Origin: Bacteroidales bacterium
GTDB lineage: Bacteria; Bacteroidota; Bacteroidia; Bacteroidales; Marinilabiliaceae
Length of the DNA stretch: 64,000 bases
Direction: 5' to 3'
NCBI GenBank assembly: GCA_017960905.1
Contig: JAGCYH010000011.1
Location: forward strand, 1-64,000
Shown here piece by piece: positions 42,039-51,791 of the stretch. Below the pieces are notes generated by a model. That model saw nothing but the letters and a program-made list of their open reading frames with translations, did no database searches and was not told the DNA's origin. Both the position numbers and the translations under genes were made by a program. Numbering within the stretch: the stretch's first letter is position 1; the number at the start of each line of letters is the position of its first letter.

Positions 42039-44168
42039 ATGAGGTGTCATCGCGTTCCGATTATTGCAACGGCTTTGCTTCTGTCGCTGACTGCCGCCGC
42101 GCAGTTCAGCCCCGACAGCATTCTTGCGCTCATCGGGCCCGATGAGCCCGATGCCGTTAAAGCTCAGTACTACAGCGAGATAGGCGAGAATAGCGATAAC
42201 CCCGACACCGTTCTCAAGTATTCGACACTGTCGCTCGAATGCTGTCAAGAGTCTGATTTAGAGCTTATTGCACAAAACTACAGTTATGTGCGCTGGGCGT
42301 ATTATATGAAGGACGAGTATCGCGCTTCGATGCGATATGCCATCAGAGCTATTGAGGTCTACGAGGCGCAGAACGACAAGCAGAACGTGGCCGTAAACTA
42401 CATCAACATAGGCAAATGCTACCACGAACTCAACATCCGCGACAGCGTTTTCTTCTATTTCAACAAAGCACTCGACATATACCTCGAGCTGAAAGACACG
42501 CTGAACGTCGCTTACACATATCAGTCGATGGGTTTGGTCAATTTCGACTGGGAGTTTAAAAGCGCCGCTCAGGACTATTTCCGTAAAGCGTTACAATGCG
42601 ACTCACTTTCAGGCAATTACCTCGATATGGCCTACGACTATCAGCTGCTTGGCACGGCTGAACGCGACCACCGGAAGGCGGTCGGTTATCTCAAAAAATC
42701 GGTCGCACTCTTCGATTCCACGCCAACCGACGACCCGTACTACAACTCGCTGAAATACAACACATACCAGTATCTGGCCGAGGCTTACGTGAAACTTGCG
42801 CGCGAAACGTCCGAAAGCGTTTATGCCGATAGTAGTTATCTATATATCAAGAAGATAGGCCGCCGCAATCTCGATTTGGGTGAATACCGCAATTATGTGC
42901 TTACTCAATTCACTTACGTGAAATATCTGTCGTTTTGCGGCCGCGACAAAGAGGCGCTTGCCTCTTTGCTCGATTGCAGGCAGTACATCGACCTAGATGA
43001 GGGCGACAAGGTAATACTCAAAGAGTATTACGAGTATCTGACCGAGATTTACAAAAAACTGGGCGACTACCGCAACGCCCTCGAATGCTCCGACAAGATG
43101 CACGAATACCGTCTGTCGTACGCCAACGACAGCACTCTCAGCATTTTAGCCCGTTCGCAGTCCGAAGAGGCCGTCAAAATCAAGGATTTGAAAAACCAAG
43201 CCGAGAAACGCCAGCTGACCACTATCATCACTTCGCTCTGCATCGGATTGCTGCTCGTTGTGGTGCTTGTAGTGCTGATATTCAGAATGTTGCGTGTGAA
43301 GAAAAAAGCCAATGAGCAACTCTCAATCAAAAACGCCATACTCGACCGTCAGAACAACGAGATAATAGCGCAACGCAACAAGATAGAAGAGGTCAATCAG
43401 AACCTTTTCAGCAGCATCAACTACGCCAAACGCATTCAGAGCGCTGCCATTTCGGCTAAAGCCGAAGTGGACAGCGTATTTCCGCAAAACTTCGTCTTCT
43501 ACCGTCCGCGCGACATTGTGAGCGGCGACTACTACCGCGTGGCGCAATGCGGCAAATACCGCGTGATGGTTACTGCCGACTGCACCGGACACGGCATTCC
43601 GGGCGCGTTCCTGTCGATGCTGGGCATTTCGGCGCTCAAAGAGTTCTGCGTCGGCGAAGCCGACGCAGCCCGTCCAGGCGTCATTCTCGACCGCATGCGC
43701 GATTTCATCAAAGCCACATTAGTCTCCGACACCAGCGACTCCATTGCCGACGGAATGGACATGACCATTTGCAGTTTCGACTTCGAAGCTATGGTGATGC
43801 ATTACGCTATGGCCAACCACACGGCGTACATTGTACGCCGTGGCGAGGCAATAAAACTTGTCGGCGACCGTATGCCAGTAGGTCGCTATCTGGCTGAAAA
43901 AGAGCATTTCCAGACGTTCACAGTAGCTCTCGAACCCGGCGACATGATTTACAGCTTTTCCGACGGCATACAAGATCAGGTTGGCGGCGACTTGGACAAT
44001 ACTATTGGACGCAAATTCCTGAAAAAGAACCTTATAGCATTCCTTGCAGCCAACTACGACAAACCTCTCGACATCCAATGCCAATTGCTCGACGACACCA
44101 TAACCCAATGGAGCAACGGCCGCGAGCAGATTGACGACATGACGTTGATAGGAATATTGGTGGAGTAG
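42039..44168 (+). CDS. TPR-receptor SpoIIE-family PP2C phosphatase
   Basis: A 709-residue membrane phosphatase. A signal peptide (residues 1-21) precedes a periplasmic TPR region (~60-370, for example VAVNYINIGKCYHELN). One membrane helix follows at ~390-415 (TTIITSLCIGLLLVVVLVVL), then a coiled coil and a SpoIIE PP2C domain (~470-709). The metal Asp residues are kept: VSGDYYRV, VTADCTGHGIPGAFL, FSDGIQDQ and the final IDDMTLIGI. The design suits a sensor that controls a partner-switching (anti-sigma/anti-anti-sigma) route, but no such partner is in the window. Confidence 0.9.
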   Translation: MRCHRVPIIATALLLSLTAAAQFSPDSILALIGPDEPDAVKAQYYSEIGENSDNPDTVLKYSTLSLECCQESDLELIAQNYSYVRWAYYMKDEYRASMRYAIRAIEVYEAQNDKQNVAVNYINIGKCYHELNIRDSVFFYFNKALDIYLELKDTLNVAYTYQSMGLVNFDWEFKSAAQDYFRKALQCDSLSGNYLDMAYDYQLLGTAERDHRKAVGYLKKSVALFDSTPTDDPYYNSLKYNTYQYLAEAYVKLARETSESVYADSSYLYIKKIGRRNLDLGEYRNYVLTQFTYVKYLSFCGRDKEALASLLDCRQYIDLDEGDKVILKEYYEYLTEIYKKLGDYRNALECSDKMHEYRLSYANDSTLSILARSQSEEAVKIKDLKNQAEKRQLTTIITSLCIGLLLVVVLVVLIFRMLRVKKKANEQLSIKNAILDRQNNEIIAQRNKIEEVNQNLFSSINYAKRIQSAAISAKAEVDSVFPQNFVFYRPRDIVSGDYYRVAQCGKYRVMVTADCTGHGIPGAFLSMLGISALKEFCVGEADAARPGVILDRMRDFIKATLVSDTSDSIADGMDMTICSFDFEAMVMHYAMANHTAYIVRRGEAIKLVGDRMPVGRYLAEKEHFQTFTVALEPGDMIYSFSDGIQDQVGGDLDNTIGRKFLKKNLIAFLAANYDKPLDIQCQLLDDTITQWSNGREQIDDMTLIGILVE

Positions 44169-44246
44169 AGAGTAAAGAGTAGAGAGTAAAGTAATGCCTT
44201 TCCTCTTCATTGTTAATTTTCAACTTTCAACTTTCAATTTTCAACT
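44166..44246. repeat. Heptamer and low-complexity repeats after SpoIIE gene
   Basis: AGAGTAAAGAGTAGAGAGTAAA (the heptamer part of the dispersed repeat, no palindrome) directly after the stop, then AACTTTCAATTTTC-type direct repeats (44215-44246). Similar low-complexity DNA is at 49696-49716 and 50440-50482. Confidence 0.7.
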
Positions 44247-44385
44247 TAAAACATTATCTTTGATGCTGATTTGTAATAGAATTATATTTATTGCAACATA
44301 AAACATTAAACGAATAGTATAAGAAACAGAAAAAAAATAATTAACTAACATATTAATAATCAAGCGTTTGCGATTTATTCGAGAT

Positions 44386-44499
44386 GCCCTAAAAATTTGC
44401 CGATTCTAAAAGCATCCCTATTGAATAAGTTCTGTGAACGTCTACGCTTAGCGTGGACGGAACTTATTGGGGTGCGGGTTACGGCAAATTTCCTTGGGC
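44386..44499. other. Strongly folded segment upstream of the type III R-M genes
   Basis: A nested cruciform of 114 nt. The outer arms are GCCC (44386-44389) and AATTTGCCG (to 44402), pairing with CGGCAAATT (44482-44490) and GGGC (44496-44499). Then GCATCCC/GGGGTGC and AATAAGTTC/GAACTTATT pair around a 5-nt bulge. A final hairpin CGTCTACGC-TTA-GCGTGGACG (44439-44459) closes it. All levels pair with several G-U pairs, which suggests RNA. A MITE-like DNA element is the alternative. It lies 90 bp before mod. Confidence 0.7.
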
Positions 44500-44588
44500 T
44501 CATAAGTGAAGTTCACGCTTCCTTTTTGCACAATGAGATTTGCTATCCCGCATTCTCGTTAAGTTGCTGACGCAGAAAGGCAAAACGT

Positions 44589-46505
44589 ATGACTAAATCA
44601 TTAATCGAGGAGCTGCCGCGCATAGTGAACGAGGGCAGGCGAGAGGCCGCACAAATATTGGAGCGGCTAAGCAGCGGGGTTCAAATAGGCTTGCAAACCA
44701 ACGAATTGGTATTGCCAAGTAAGGATATGAGCGGACTGTTCCGTGGCAACATCCCACAAATTCCTAATGCTTTTAATATGGCCGGCGGTAACGCCGGCTG
44801 GATGAACCGCCTCATATATGGCGACAACCTTTTAGCCATGCAAGCCTTGCTTGCTGGCGATGCCGCTACAGGTTTGCCGTCGCTTCGCGGAAAGGTTGAT
44901 CTTATTTATATCGATCCACCGTTTGACTCAAAAGCGGATTATCGCACAAAGATTTCTTTGCCTGACACCGATATTCAACAAAAACCAACTGTTATTGAGC
45001 AGTTTGCATACGCTGATACTTGGGAAGAAGGAACTATTTCATATCTGAAAATGATATATCCCAGATTGGTTTTGATGAAAGAATTACTGTCTGATAAAGG
45101 AACTCTATATCTGCATATTGATTGGCATACAGCCTCTTATGTAAAGATTCTACTTGATGACATTTTTGGGAAAGATAACTTTAGGAATGAAATAGCTTGG
45201 TGCTATACTGCAGCAAGCAATACAGGAAAAGATTTTCCTAAAAAGCACGATACTATTTACAGATACAGTAAAACAGACAATTATTTTCTCAATAAAGATG
45301 ACATAAGAATACCTTATGCAGAGGGAAGTATCGACAGGGCAAATAGAAACGTCATTGCTCGCGAAGGAATGAAATTTGATGCGATTGTATTAAATGGAAA
45401 TGGCAAGGTGCCAGAAGATTGGTGGGTTGATGTACAAAGAGCCGCGCGATATCCAGGAGAAGTTGTTGGCTATGCGACCCAAAAGCCAGAAAAACTACTT
45501 GAACGCATTATCAAAGCCTCGTCAAACGAAGGTGATCTCGTCTGTGATTTTTTTGGCGGAAGCGGCACGACGGCAGCGGTTGCTGAGCGCTTGGGCAGAC
45601 GATGGATTACTTGCGATATAGGCAAACCAGCTTCATTGGTGATGCGTAAGCGATTCATTGACCAAGAGGTAAAGCCGTTCTTATATCAAAGTATCGGCGA
45701 CTACCAAAAGGAGGCCTTTAGGAATAATAAGCGGTACAAGTATGTGGGAGATTTAAGTCAAGTGGTGCTTGGACTTTATGGCGCACTGCCGTTTACGCCC
45801 GAGCAAACCAACGACCGCAACTTTGGATATATAAAAGGGACACGAACACTTGTAATGGTTGATTCGCCAAACAGGCTAACCACAGCAGCAACAATCCGCC
45901 GTGCCGTAGAGGCAAAAGGAAGCCTACTCGGTGGCGATTGGGAAAAGGTAATTGTTCTCGGCTGGAACTTTGCTTTCGATATTTCGCAAGCCATTCAGCA
46001 GTACCAAAAATCAAACGTCGAAGTTCTTGTCATTCCGCCCGATTTGCTCGACAAATTGGCAAAGAAAGGATACAAAAAACTCATCGACGACCGATCTGTC
46101 CGGTTCTCTTCGTTGCAATATCTTGTGGCTAAACCATTGGAAGTAAAGCAAACAACCAACGGAAACGGCGACTTGCTCGACGAAATTACCATCGAATTGG
46201 AAAATTACGTACTTCTGTCGCCCGACAACATTCCGCTCGACGATAAGGACAAAGAAAAACTGCAACAAGTGATGGAGCAAGACCCACTGTCGCTGATTGA
46301 ATATTGGAGTATCGACCCTGATTATGACGATGTTACATTCCGTTCTACGTGGCAGGATTATCGCGAAAACACAGAAAACGACGGCGATCCGTTGCACTGC
46401 GTTTACAAAACATTATTGCGAGTGCCACACAAAGAACACCGAAAAGTATGCATAAAAGCTGTAGATGTGTTTGGTTTCGAAAGTCAGGTTATTCAAGAAA
46501 TATAA
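44589..46505 (+). CDS. mod: Type III restriction-modification methyltransferase (Mod)
   Basis: A 638-residue beta-class adenine methyltransferase. Motif IV is [18 protein letters not shown] and motif I is [18 protein letters not shown], in the beta order (IV before I). The target-recognition region lies between them (~200-330). The C-terminal ~250 residues are typical of Mod proteins that bind Res. It starts at ATG 44589. The Res gene begins 7 bp after its stop. No phase-variable simple repeat is seen in or before the gene. Specificity unknown. Confidence 0.92.
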   Translation: MTKSLIEELPRIVNEGRREAAQILERLSSGVQIGLQTNELVLPSKDMSGLFRGNIPQIPNAFNMAGGNAGWMNRLIYGDNLLAMQALLAGDAATGLPSLRGKVDLIYIDPPFDSKADYRTKISLPDTDIQQKPTVIEQFAYADTWEEGTISYLKMIYPRLVLMKELLSDKGTLYLHIDWHTASYVKILLDDIFGKDNFRNEIAWCYTAASNTGKDFPKKHDTIYRYSKTDNYFLNKDDIRIPYAEGSIDRANRNVIAREGMKFDAIVLNGNGKVPEDWWVDVQRAARYPGEVVGYATQKPEKLLERIIKASSNEGDLVCDFFGGSGTTAAVAERLGRRWITCDIGKPASLVMRKRFIDQEVKPFLYQSIGDYQKEAFRNNKRYKYVGDLSQVVLGLYGALPFTPEQTNDRNFGYIKGTRTLVMVDSPNRLTTAATIRRAVEAKGSLLGGDWEKVIVLGWNFAFDISQAIQQYQKSNVEVLVIPPDLLDKLAKKGYKKLIDDRSVRFSSLQYLVAKPLEVKQTTNGNGDLLDEITIELENYVLLSPDNIPLDDKDKEKLQQVMEQDPLSLIEYWSIDPDYDDVTFRSTWQDYRENTENDGDPLHCVYKTLLRVPHKEHRKVCIKAVDVFGFESQVIQEI

Positions 46506-46512
46506 TAAAAAT

Positions 46513-49407
46513 ATGGAAACAGAAAATATGAACGCACCGCTCGAGCTGGCTCGTCGCTTGAGTGAGATTGTTAATCAATCGTGGGCAAGCGGCGAAATGC
46601 TCGACAAAGTTACGTCCACAACACAGGAATTGTTAAAGTTCTGGTTCTCAGAAGATTATTGTTCTTTGCGCGAGCGCAATTTTCACGTAGGACAACGGCA
46701 AGCCATTCTCAATGTGATTTATCTTCACGAGGTAATGGGTGTAAAAACAGTACTCGACTATTATTTCGACGATGAATTGCGTTTAATGGCGGATGCCGAA
46801 ACATTGATTCAACCAAAGTATCAAATGCCCAAATATGCCGTGAAAATGGCCACGGGAACAGGCAAAACATGGGTAATGCACGCTCTGTTGCTTTGGCAGA
46901 TGCTCAATGCTCGGCACGAACCCGTACCGAGCGGACGTTTTACTAAGAATTTTCTTATTATAGCTCCAGGATTGATTGTCTACGATCGTCTGCTCGACGC
47001 TTTCTGCGGGCGTATAGAACGAGGCTCAGAAAATCGCAACTTCGAAACAAACGACTTCTACATCAATCAAGACATCTTCATTCCTAATCATTTGCGGCAC
47101 GAGGTGTTCTCGTTCATTCAGAACAATGTGGTTACAAAAGAAGACGGCATTGGCCGCAAAACAACCAGCGACGGACTGATAGCGCTAACCAATTGGCATC
47201 TGTTTGAGAATCAAACAGATGAACAAAATCAAGCCGATAGTGATGAAGTGTTGAACGACAAACAACTTGTAGACGCCTTGTTGCCAATACGTCCTGGCGT
47301 AGCCGCAGGCAACGACCTCGGTATGCTCGACCGACGTTATTTGCGCGGATACGAATTGGAATATTTGGCCAATTTGAGCGATATTATGGTTATTAACGAC
47401 GAAGCGCACCACATACACGAATTGAGACAAAATGGTAATATAGAGGAAGTTGAATGGCAAAAAGGCTTAAATGCCATTGCGGCAAACAAGGGAGAAAGAT
47501 TCTTTCAAGTCGATTTTTCAGCTACACCTTACGACCAATGCGGCACTGGCAAAAATGTGCGGAAAATTTATTTTCCGCACATCGTTGTCGATTTCGACCT
47601 AACTACGGCCATGAGCAACGGATTGGTTAAAACGCTTTTGCTCGACCGCCGTCAGGAACTAACCGCACTCGAAAATCTCGACTTTCGCGCCGTGCGCGAT
47701 GAACGCGACAAAGTGTGTGCGCTCAGCGATGGCCAGCGTCTTATGTTGCGTGCCGGACTTACAAAACTTCGTATTCTTGAAACAGAGTTTACCAAACTCG
47801 ATGAAAAGAAGAACCCGAAAATGCTTGTCATCTGCGAAGATACATCCGTTTCGCCTTTGGTTGAGCAGTTTTTGCTCGATGAGCAACTTCAGAAAGAAGA
47901 CGTTGTGACAATCGACAGCAATCGAAAGGGCGAAGTGACTGAATCAGAATGGAAAGAGATAAAAACTTTGCTTTTCGACATCGACAATTACAAGAGTCCG
48001 AAAGTGATTATCTCGGTTCTTATGTTGCGTGAAGGATTCGACGTAAACAATATCTGTGTTATTGTACCGCTTCGTTCGTCCGAAGCGCCAATTTTATTGG
48101 AACAGATAATTGGACGCGGCCTGCGCCTAATGTGGCGCGAAAATGAATATAAAGAGATAAAAGACGAAAATCGCCGTCTTGTACTCAACAATCATATAGC
48201 ACCCAAAAACAATATTGATACGCTTAGTGTAATAGAACATCCTGCTTTCAATGCATTCTACGACAATTTGCTCAACAACGGTTTAGCAGCTGCCGATACC
48301 GACAAAAATGCCAGCGACAGTGCTACTGGCGATTTTATGCGCATTGCTTTGAGAAATGGCTATGAGAAGTTTGATATTTCGTGGCCGGTAATTATCAGAG
48401 ATGCTGAAGAAGAATTTGCTGATGTCGAAATAGACATAAATACGCTTGAACCATTTAAACTATTCCCTCTCGAAAATTTACGGAAAGCGTTAGCAAATGA
48501 TGGCGAAATGTTCGTTTCTCATGAGTCTATTACACAAACTACTTACGGGAAATATAAAGTAACGGCAAATCTCTTTACATCAAGAAGTTACAATGAATAT
48601 CTTCAGAAGATGCTTCATATTGTAACACAACGTTTCGACAAAATATCAGCACATAAGAATTTGCAAGTCCCAGTGTTGCAAATAAATGAGTCGAAGGTAG
48701 TTGGTGCGATGGACCGTTATATTCGCTATCGTCTTTTCGGACAGAAGTTCAATCCATTCAATGGCAATGATTGGAAAATATTGCTTTCAAAGAACGATAT
48801 TGTAACCAATCATATTATCGAGCAATTATCAAGAGCCATTCACGACCAACAAGAGCAAATACAACGAATCGAAGCCGAAGTAAATCAAATAAAATTCTCA
48901 TCGGTGACAGAACTGAAAATGCGCGAAAGCTATTCGATGCGGACTCATAAAACCATATATGAACGTCAAGCCTATCCATCGCATGGCGGCGGATTGGAGA
49001 AGAAATTTATGGAGTATCTTGATCGTGATGGCGAAGTGGAGAGTTTTATTAAAATTACTGAGAATCAACATACGTTTGCTGTTATCAGTTATATGCGTTC
49101 CGATGGACTGATGGCAAAATATCATCCTGATTTTGTCGTTACTACGAACGACAATATATATCTTATCGAAACAAAAGGGAATGATAAACTTGAGGATAAA
49201 AATGTGCAACTAAAACGACGCGCCGCAGTGGATTGGTGTGTCAAAATCAATACATTAACACCAGAGAAACGTATGAATCGTGAATGGAAATACATATTGT
49301 TGCCCGAATCGTTGTTTTACCAATTTTCGACAAGCGGCGCTAGTATAACAGATATTTGCAATATGTGCGAAGTAACCTCAGCTAACGCCAGAGGCGAATT
49401 ATTTTGA
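46513..49407 (+). CDS. res: Type III restriction enzyme (Res)
   Basis: A 964-residue SF2 translocase-nuclease. ATG 46513 is used; a longer frame overlaps mod. The helicase motor has motif I KMATGTGKTWVM, motif II VINDEAHHIHEL, motif III FQVDFSATPYDQ and motif VI IIGRGLRLMWRE. The C-terminal PD-(D/E)xK nuclease shows HPDFVVTTNDNIYLIETKG (Asp, Glu-x-Lys). It cleaves ~25 bp from a pair of head-to-head unmethylated sites together with Mod. It carries the longest intragenic perfect hairpin found (47555-47582). Confidence 0.93.
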   Translation: METENMNAPLELARRLSEIVNQSWASGEMLDKVTSTTQELLKFWFSEDYCSLRERNFHVGQRQAILNVIYLHEVMGVKTVLDYYFDDELRLMADAETLIQPKYQMPKYAVKMATGTGKTWVMHALLLWQMLNARHEPVPSGRFTKNFLIIAPGLIVYDRLLDAFCGRIERGSENRNFETNDFYINQDIFIPNHLRHEVFSFIQNNVVTKEDGIGRKTTSDGLIALTNWHLFENQTDEQNQADSDEVLNDKQLVDALLPIRPGVAAGNDLGMLDRRYLRGYELEYLANLSDIMVINDEAHHIHELRQNGNIEEVEWQKGLNAIAANKGERFFQVDFSATPYDQCGTGKNVRKIYFPHIVVDFDLTTAMSNGLVKTLLLDRRQELTALENLDFRAVRDERDKVCALSDGQRLMLRAGLTKLRILETEFTKLDEKKNPKMLVICEDTSVSPLVEQFLLDEQLQKEDVVTIDSNRKGEVTESEWKEIKTLLFDIDNYKSPKVIISVLMLREGFDVNNICVIVPLRSSEAPILLEQIIGRGLRLMWRENEYKEIKDENRRLVLNNHIAPKNNIDTLSVIEHPAFNAFYDNLLNNGLAAADTDKNASDSATGDFMRIALRNGYEKFDISWPVIIRDAEEEFADVEIDINTLEPFKLFPLENLRKALANDGEMFVSHESITQTTYGKYKVTANLFTSRSYNEYLQKMLHIVTQRFDKISAHKNLQVPVLQINESKVVGAMDRYIRYRLFGQKFNPFNGNDWKILLSKNDIVTNHIIEQLSRAIHDQQEQIQRIEAEVNQIKFSSVTELKMRESYSMRTHKTIYERQAYPSHGGGLEKKFMEYLDRDGEVESFIKITENQHTFAVISYMRSDGLMAKYHPDFVVTTNDNIYLIETKGNDKLEDKNVQLKRRAAVDWCVKINTLTPEKRMNREWKYILLPESLFYQFSTSGASITDICNMCEVTSANARGELF
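47555..47582. repeat. Intragenic perfect inverted repeat (13-bp arms, 2-nt loop)
   Basis: In res ATGTGCGGAAAAT and its exact complement flank TT; coding NVRKIYFPHIV. The longest perfect arms of this class in the window. Confidence 0.95.
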
Positions 49408-49431
49408 ATAATAACAATTGATTATTACACG

Positions 49432-49454
49432 GAGGCGCCATATTATGGCGCCTC
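49432..49454 (+). terminator. Terminator of the R-M operon
   Basis: GAGGCGCCATA and its complement around one T, followed by TGTTGTTTTTT. The core GCCATATTATGGC also occurs in the terminator at 53103-53127. Confidence 0.88.
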
Positions 49455-49486
49455 TGTTGTTTTTTATGGCGATGTGGCGCATCGTG

Positions 49487-49515
49487 GTAGAGACGTCATA
49501 ATATGGCGTCTCTAC
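49487..49515. repeat. GTAGAGACG-type palindrome
   Basis: GTAGAGACGTCATA...TATGGCGTCTCTAC, 14-bp arms with one G-T pair. It has the same outer GTAGAGACG/CGTCTCTAC as the dispersed palindromes at 8376, 23136 and 33394 but a different core, so the outer arms are the conserved unit. The rest of 49516-49705 shows no gene; its end is low-complexity TTTTCAATTTTCAA. Confidence 0.8.
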
Positions 49516-49705
49516 GCACAATGGGTTGAAAAACAATGATTTACACATTGTAAAAACTGTTTGTAATTCGCATGGCAACCGCGTTTCCACGACCATATTG
49601 TGCGCAATCATGATGAAATGAACAACATTGCCGATTACATTGAGAACAATGTTGCGAAATGGGAATCGGACAAATTCAATGTCTGAATTTGTAGGTTTTC
49701 AATTT

Positions 49706-50302
49706 TCAATTTTCCTTATGCCGTGCCTTGAGTTCGCGTGCGAGGTCTTCTATGCGCAGGCCTTTTTCGGTCAGAAGCACAATGAGGTGGTAAATGAGGT
49801 CGGAGCACTCATAGAGAAACTGCTCCTTGGTGCCACCGGTGGCTTCGATGATGGTTTCAACAGCCTCTTCGCCAACCTTTTGCGATATTTTGTTCACACC
49901 TTTAGTGAATAGTTTCGTGGTGTACGAACCTTCGGGCATCTCACGCTTGCGGCGTTCTATAAAATCCTGAAGATAAGAGAGAAACGCCAAATCTTCGATG
50001 TTCTTTTCGCCCAAGAAAGCATCGGCGCCGGTGGTTGAGCCGTCGGGTAGGGCGCGCACAACAACCGACGAGCCTTGCTCGTCGGCAATAATATTGTCGA
50101 CAGCAATGGGCTTGTTATACTCACCGCCCGTAAGAAGCTCTGCTTCAGTGCGTTCGGTGTTAAGTAGATAAACCTGCTTTTCGGTTTCCATCTTTTCGAT
50201 GGTCTTCGCGTCGGCAAAGCCGACGCGCAAAATCTTGTTTGTGCGCTTGTCTTGTACAGCAACTTGTACCAGACCGTTATTCTTTGAGAAATCGAGATTC
50301 AT
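49706..50302 (-). CDS. hisE: HisIE-like protein with degenerate HisI half
   Basis: A 198-residue two-domain protein of histidine synthesis. The C-terminal HisE (residues ~105-190) looks active as phosphoribosyl-ATP pyrophosphohydrolase: SYTTKLFTKGVNKISQKVGEEAVETIIEA, with the KxGEE...E metal motif. The N-terminal HisI fold (LDFSKNNGLVQVAVQDKRTNKIL) has lost its catalytic groups: the usual DCDxD is DEQGS, the CHTG motif is STTG and the last Cys is Ala (TTGADAFLGE), as is WxKGETSG. The cyclohydrolase step must be done elsewhere or by another protein. No his neighbours. Perfect hairpins lie at 50065-50085 and 50207-50227. Confidence 0.85.
   Translation of the reverse strand: MNLDFSKNNGLVQVAVQDKRTNKILRVGFADAKTIEKMETEKQVYLLNTERTEAELLTGGEYNKPIAVDNIIADEQGSSVVVRALPDGSTTGADAFLGEKNIEDLAFLSYLQDFIERRKREMPEGSYTTKLFTKGVNKISQKVGEEAVETIIEATGGTKEQFLYECSDLIYHLIVLLTEKGLRIEDLARELKARHKEN
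50207..50227. repeat. Intragenic perfect inverted repeat (9-bp arms, 3-nt loop)
   Basis: In the HisIE gene CGCGTCGGC and its complement flank AAA. A second one (CCGACGAGC, loop CTT) is at 50065-50085. Confidence 0.85.
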
Positions 50303-50811
50303 ACAATTATTTTTCTTTTGCGCTGCAAAGATAATGAAAATAAAGAGTAAAGTGTAATGTAGGGACGCGATTCATCGCGTCCGATTGGAAATTTGTTTGA
50401 TCGCAGATGACACAGATTGAACGGATTTCCGCAGATTTCATTTTAAATTTTTCATTTTCAATTTTCAACTTTCAATTTACTTTTTTTCGCTTCGCGAAAT
50501 TCATTTTTTCTCACCGCGAGAAAAAACGAATCAAAAAAGAGCTCGCCGCTGAACCTGCTTCGCTGAAAATCATCTGCACTACGCTAAACGATTTTAAACT
50601 CGCTTCGCTCAAACATAAAATCGTTTTTAACGCTTCGTGCCGCTGATTTTCCGGGCGCGAACCAGCTTATGCGGCCTCCCCAAACGACTCCGCCCACACA
50701 TTTTTCATTTTTATTGTTCATTTTTCATTTCCAATTCCAATTCTCACTTTTCCTCTTTTCATAATTCGTAATTATTTTATTATTTTTGCGGTACACAAAT
50801 AAATTAAAACA
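50303..50811. repeat. Repeat-rich gap without a gene
   Basis: Starts with heptamer-like AAAGAGTAAAGTGTAA and a palindrome GGACGCGA-TTCA-TCGCGTCC (50363-50382). Then comes low-complexity TTTTCAATTTTCAACTTTC (50440-50482) and a stretch with imperfect inverted blocks (GCTTCGCGAA, CTCGCTTCGCTC, AAAACGATTTTA). No supported coding frame. A TATTTTTG element (50781-50788) is the likely promoter of the next gene. Confidence 0.7.
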
Positions 50812-51780
50812 ATGGCAATACCACAAGAGATTATCGACCTTACGTATCTGGCGTTGCAGGACAATAAGATAACATATGCCGAGCGCGAGATATTAGTAAA
50901 AAAAGGTTTGGAGCTTGGTGTTTCCGAACCTGAAATAACCAGTTTTATCAATTCCTCGATAAAAGACAATCTGGCCAAATATCCCGAAGGCGAACTCACA
51001 CACTGTCCGTCGTGCGGACAGCATGTGCCGATTATAGCCGACAAATGTCTGTTTTGCGGTACGGTGTTGAATCAAGAGTCCGAAAAGCCCATCTACGCCT
51101 TTGGCGAAGATGCGGACGCCATACGCCGCGAAAACGAAACCACCGACCAGGAGGTGATGGATGTGACCAACTGTCCCGACTGTGGCGCACCGTTCCCGCT
51201 GTTGAGCAATATATGTCCGCATTGCGGCCATGTGCTTTTGGCTCAGCGCGGTTCGGACCTTAATGTCAAAAAGATGACCGAGCTCATCGAAGGCAGCGAT
51301 TATCTTCTGCAAAATGCGCCGAAACCGACATTTTCCGATGTCGTCACATATCACAAGGGCACGTTTCTGTTCCCGATGAGTCTGATACTGTTCCTGACGG
51401 CCTTTTCGTATCCCGATGCGTTGGGCGGTTTTATACTTGTGGTTGCAGGTTTTTTGGGTTGGAAATCGTTCAAAATGCTTACTACCGAATCGGCGGCTTC
51501 GCCAATTGTCGAAGCCGGCAAAGAATACCACATGGCATTGTCGGCACATAAGAAATACGTACGCATGGTCGATGCCTTCTACGGCAAGAGCAGCGAAGTG
51601 CGCGACTACTTGGCCAAGTTCGGAAATACGGTAAAAGAGGCCGCCAAAGTACACCGGCGCAACCAATTCCATCTGTTTGTTTTGGTGGCAACTGCCGCCA
51701 TCATTGCTTGGGTGTTGCCATATCTTGTATCGCTTATTGTGAACAAAGGAATCATCGACGACAGTTACACTATTTTTTAA
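50812..51780 (+). CDS. Double zinc-ribbon membrane protein
   Basis: A 322-residue protein. The N-terminal ~60 residues form a helical domain. Two zinc ribbons follow, CPSCGQHVPIIADKCLFCG and CPDCGAPFPLLSNICPHCG (each CxxC...CxxC). Then two or three membrane segments occur at ~190-230 (MSLILFLTAF, GGFILVVAGFLG) and at the C-terminus (VATAAIIAWVLPYLVSLIV). It resembles membrane-anchored zinc-ribbon proteins of unknown role. It begins a group with two paralogous membrane proteins (11 bp gap to the next), which may be one functional unit. Confidence 0.75.
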   Translation: MAIPQEIIDLTYLALQDNKITYAEREILVKKGLELGVSEPEITSFINSSIKDNLAKYPEGELTHCPSCGQHVPIIADKCLFCGTVLNQESEKPIYAFGEDADAIRRENETTDQEVMDVTNCPDCGAPFPLLSNICPHCGHVLLAQRGSDLNVKKMTELIEGSDYLLQNAPKPTFSDVVTYHKGTFLFPMSLILFLTAFSYPDALGGFILVVAGFLGWKSFKMLTTESAASPIVEAGKEYHMALSAHKKYVRMVDAFYGKSSEVRDYLAKFGNTVKEAAKVHRRNQFHLFVLVATAAIIAWVLPYLVSLIVNKGIIDDSYTIF

Positions 51781-51791
51781 AAGCAGGAATT

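Noticed and set aside
44589..46505. Phase-variable repeats searched for in mod
   Set aside because: No simple tandem repeat that could shift the frame is seen in the gene or its start.
50500..50760. GC-rich blocks with GCTTCGC motifs considered as a decayed gene
   Set aside because: No frame keeps recognisable protein similarity; the stretch is built of short imperfect inverted blocks.
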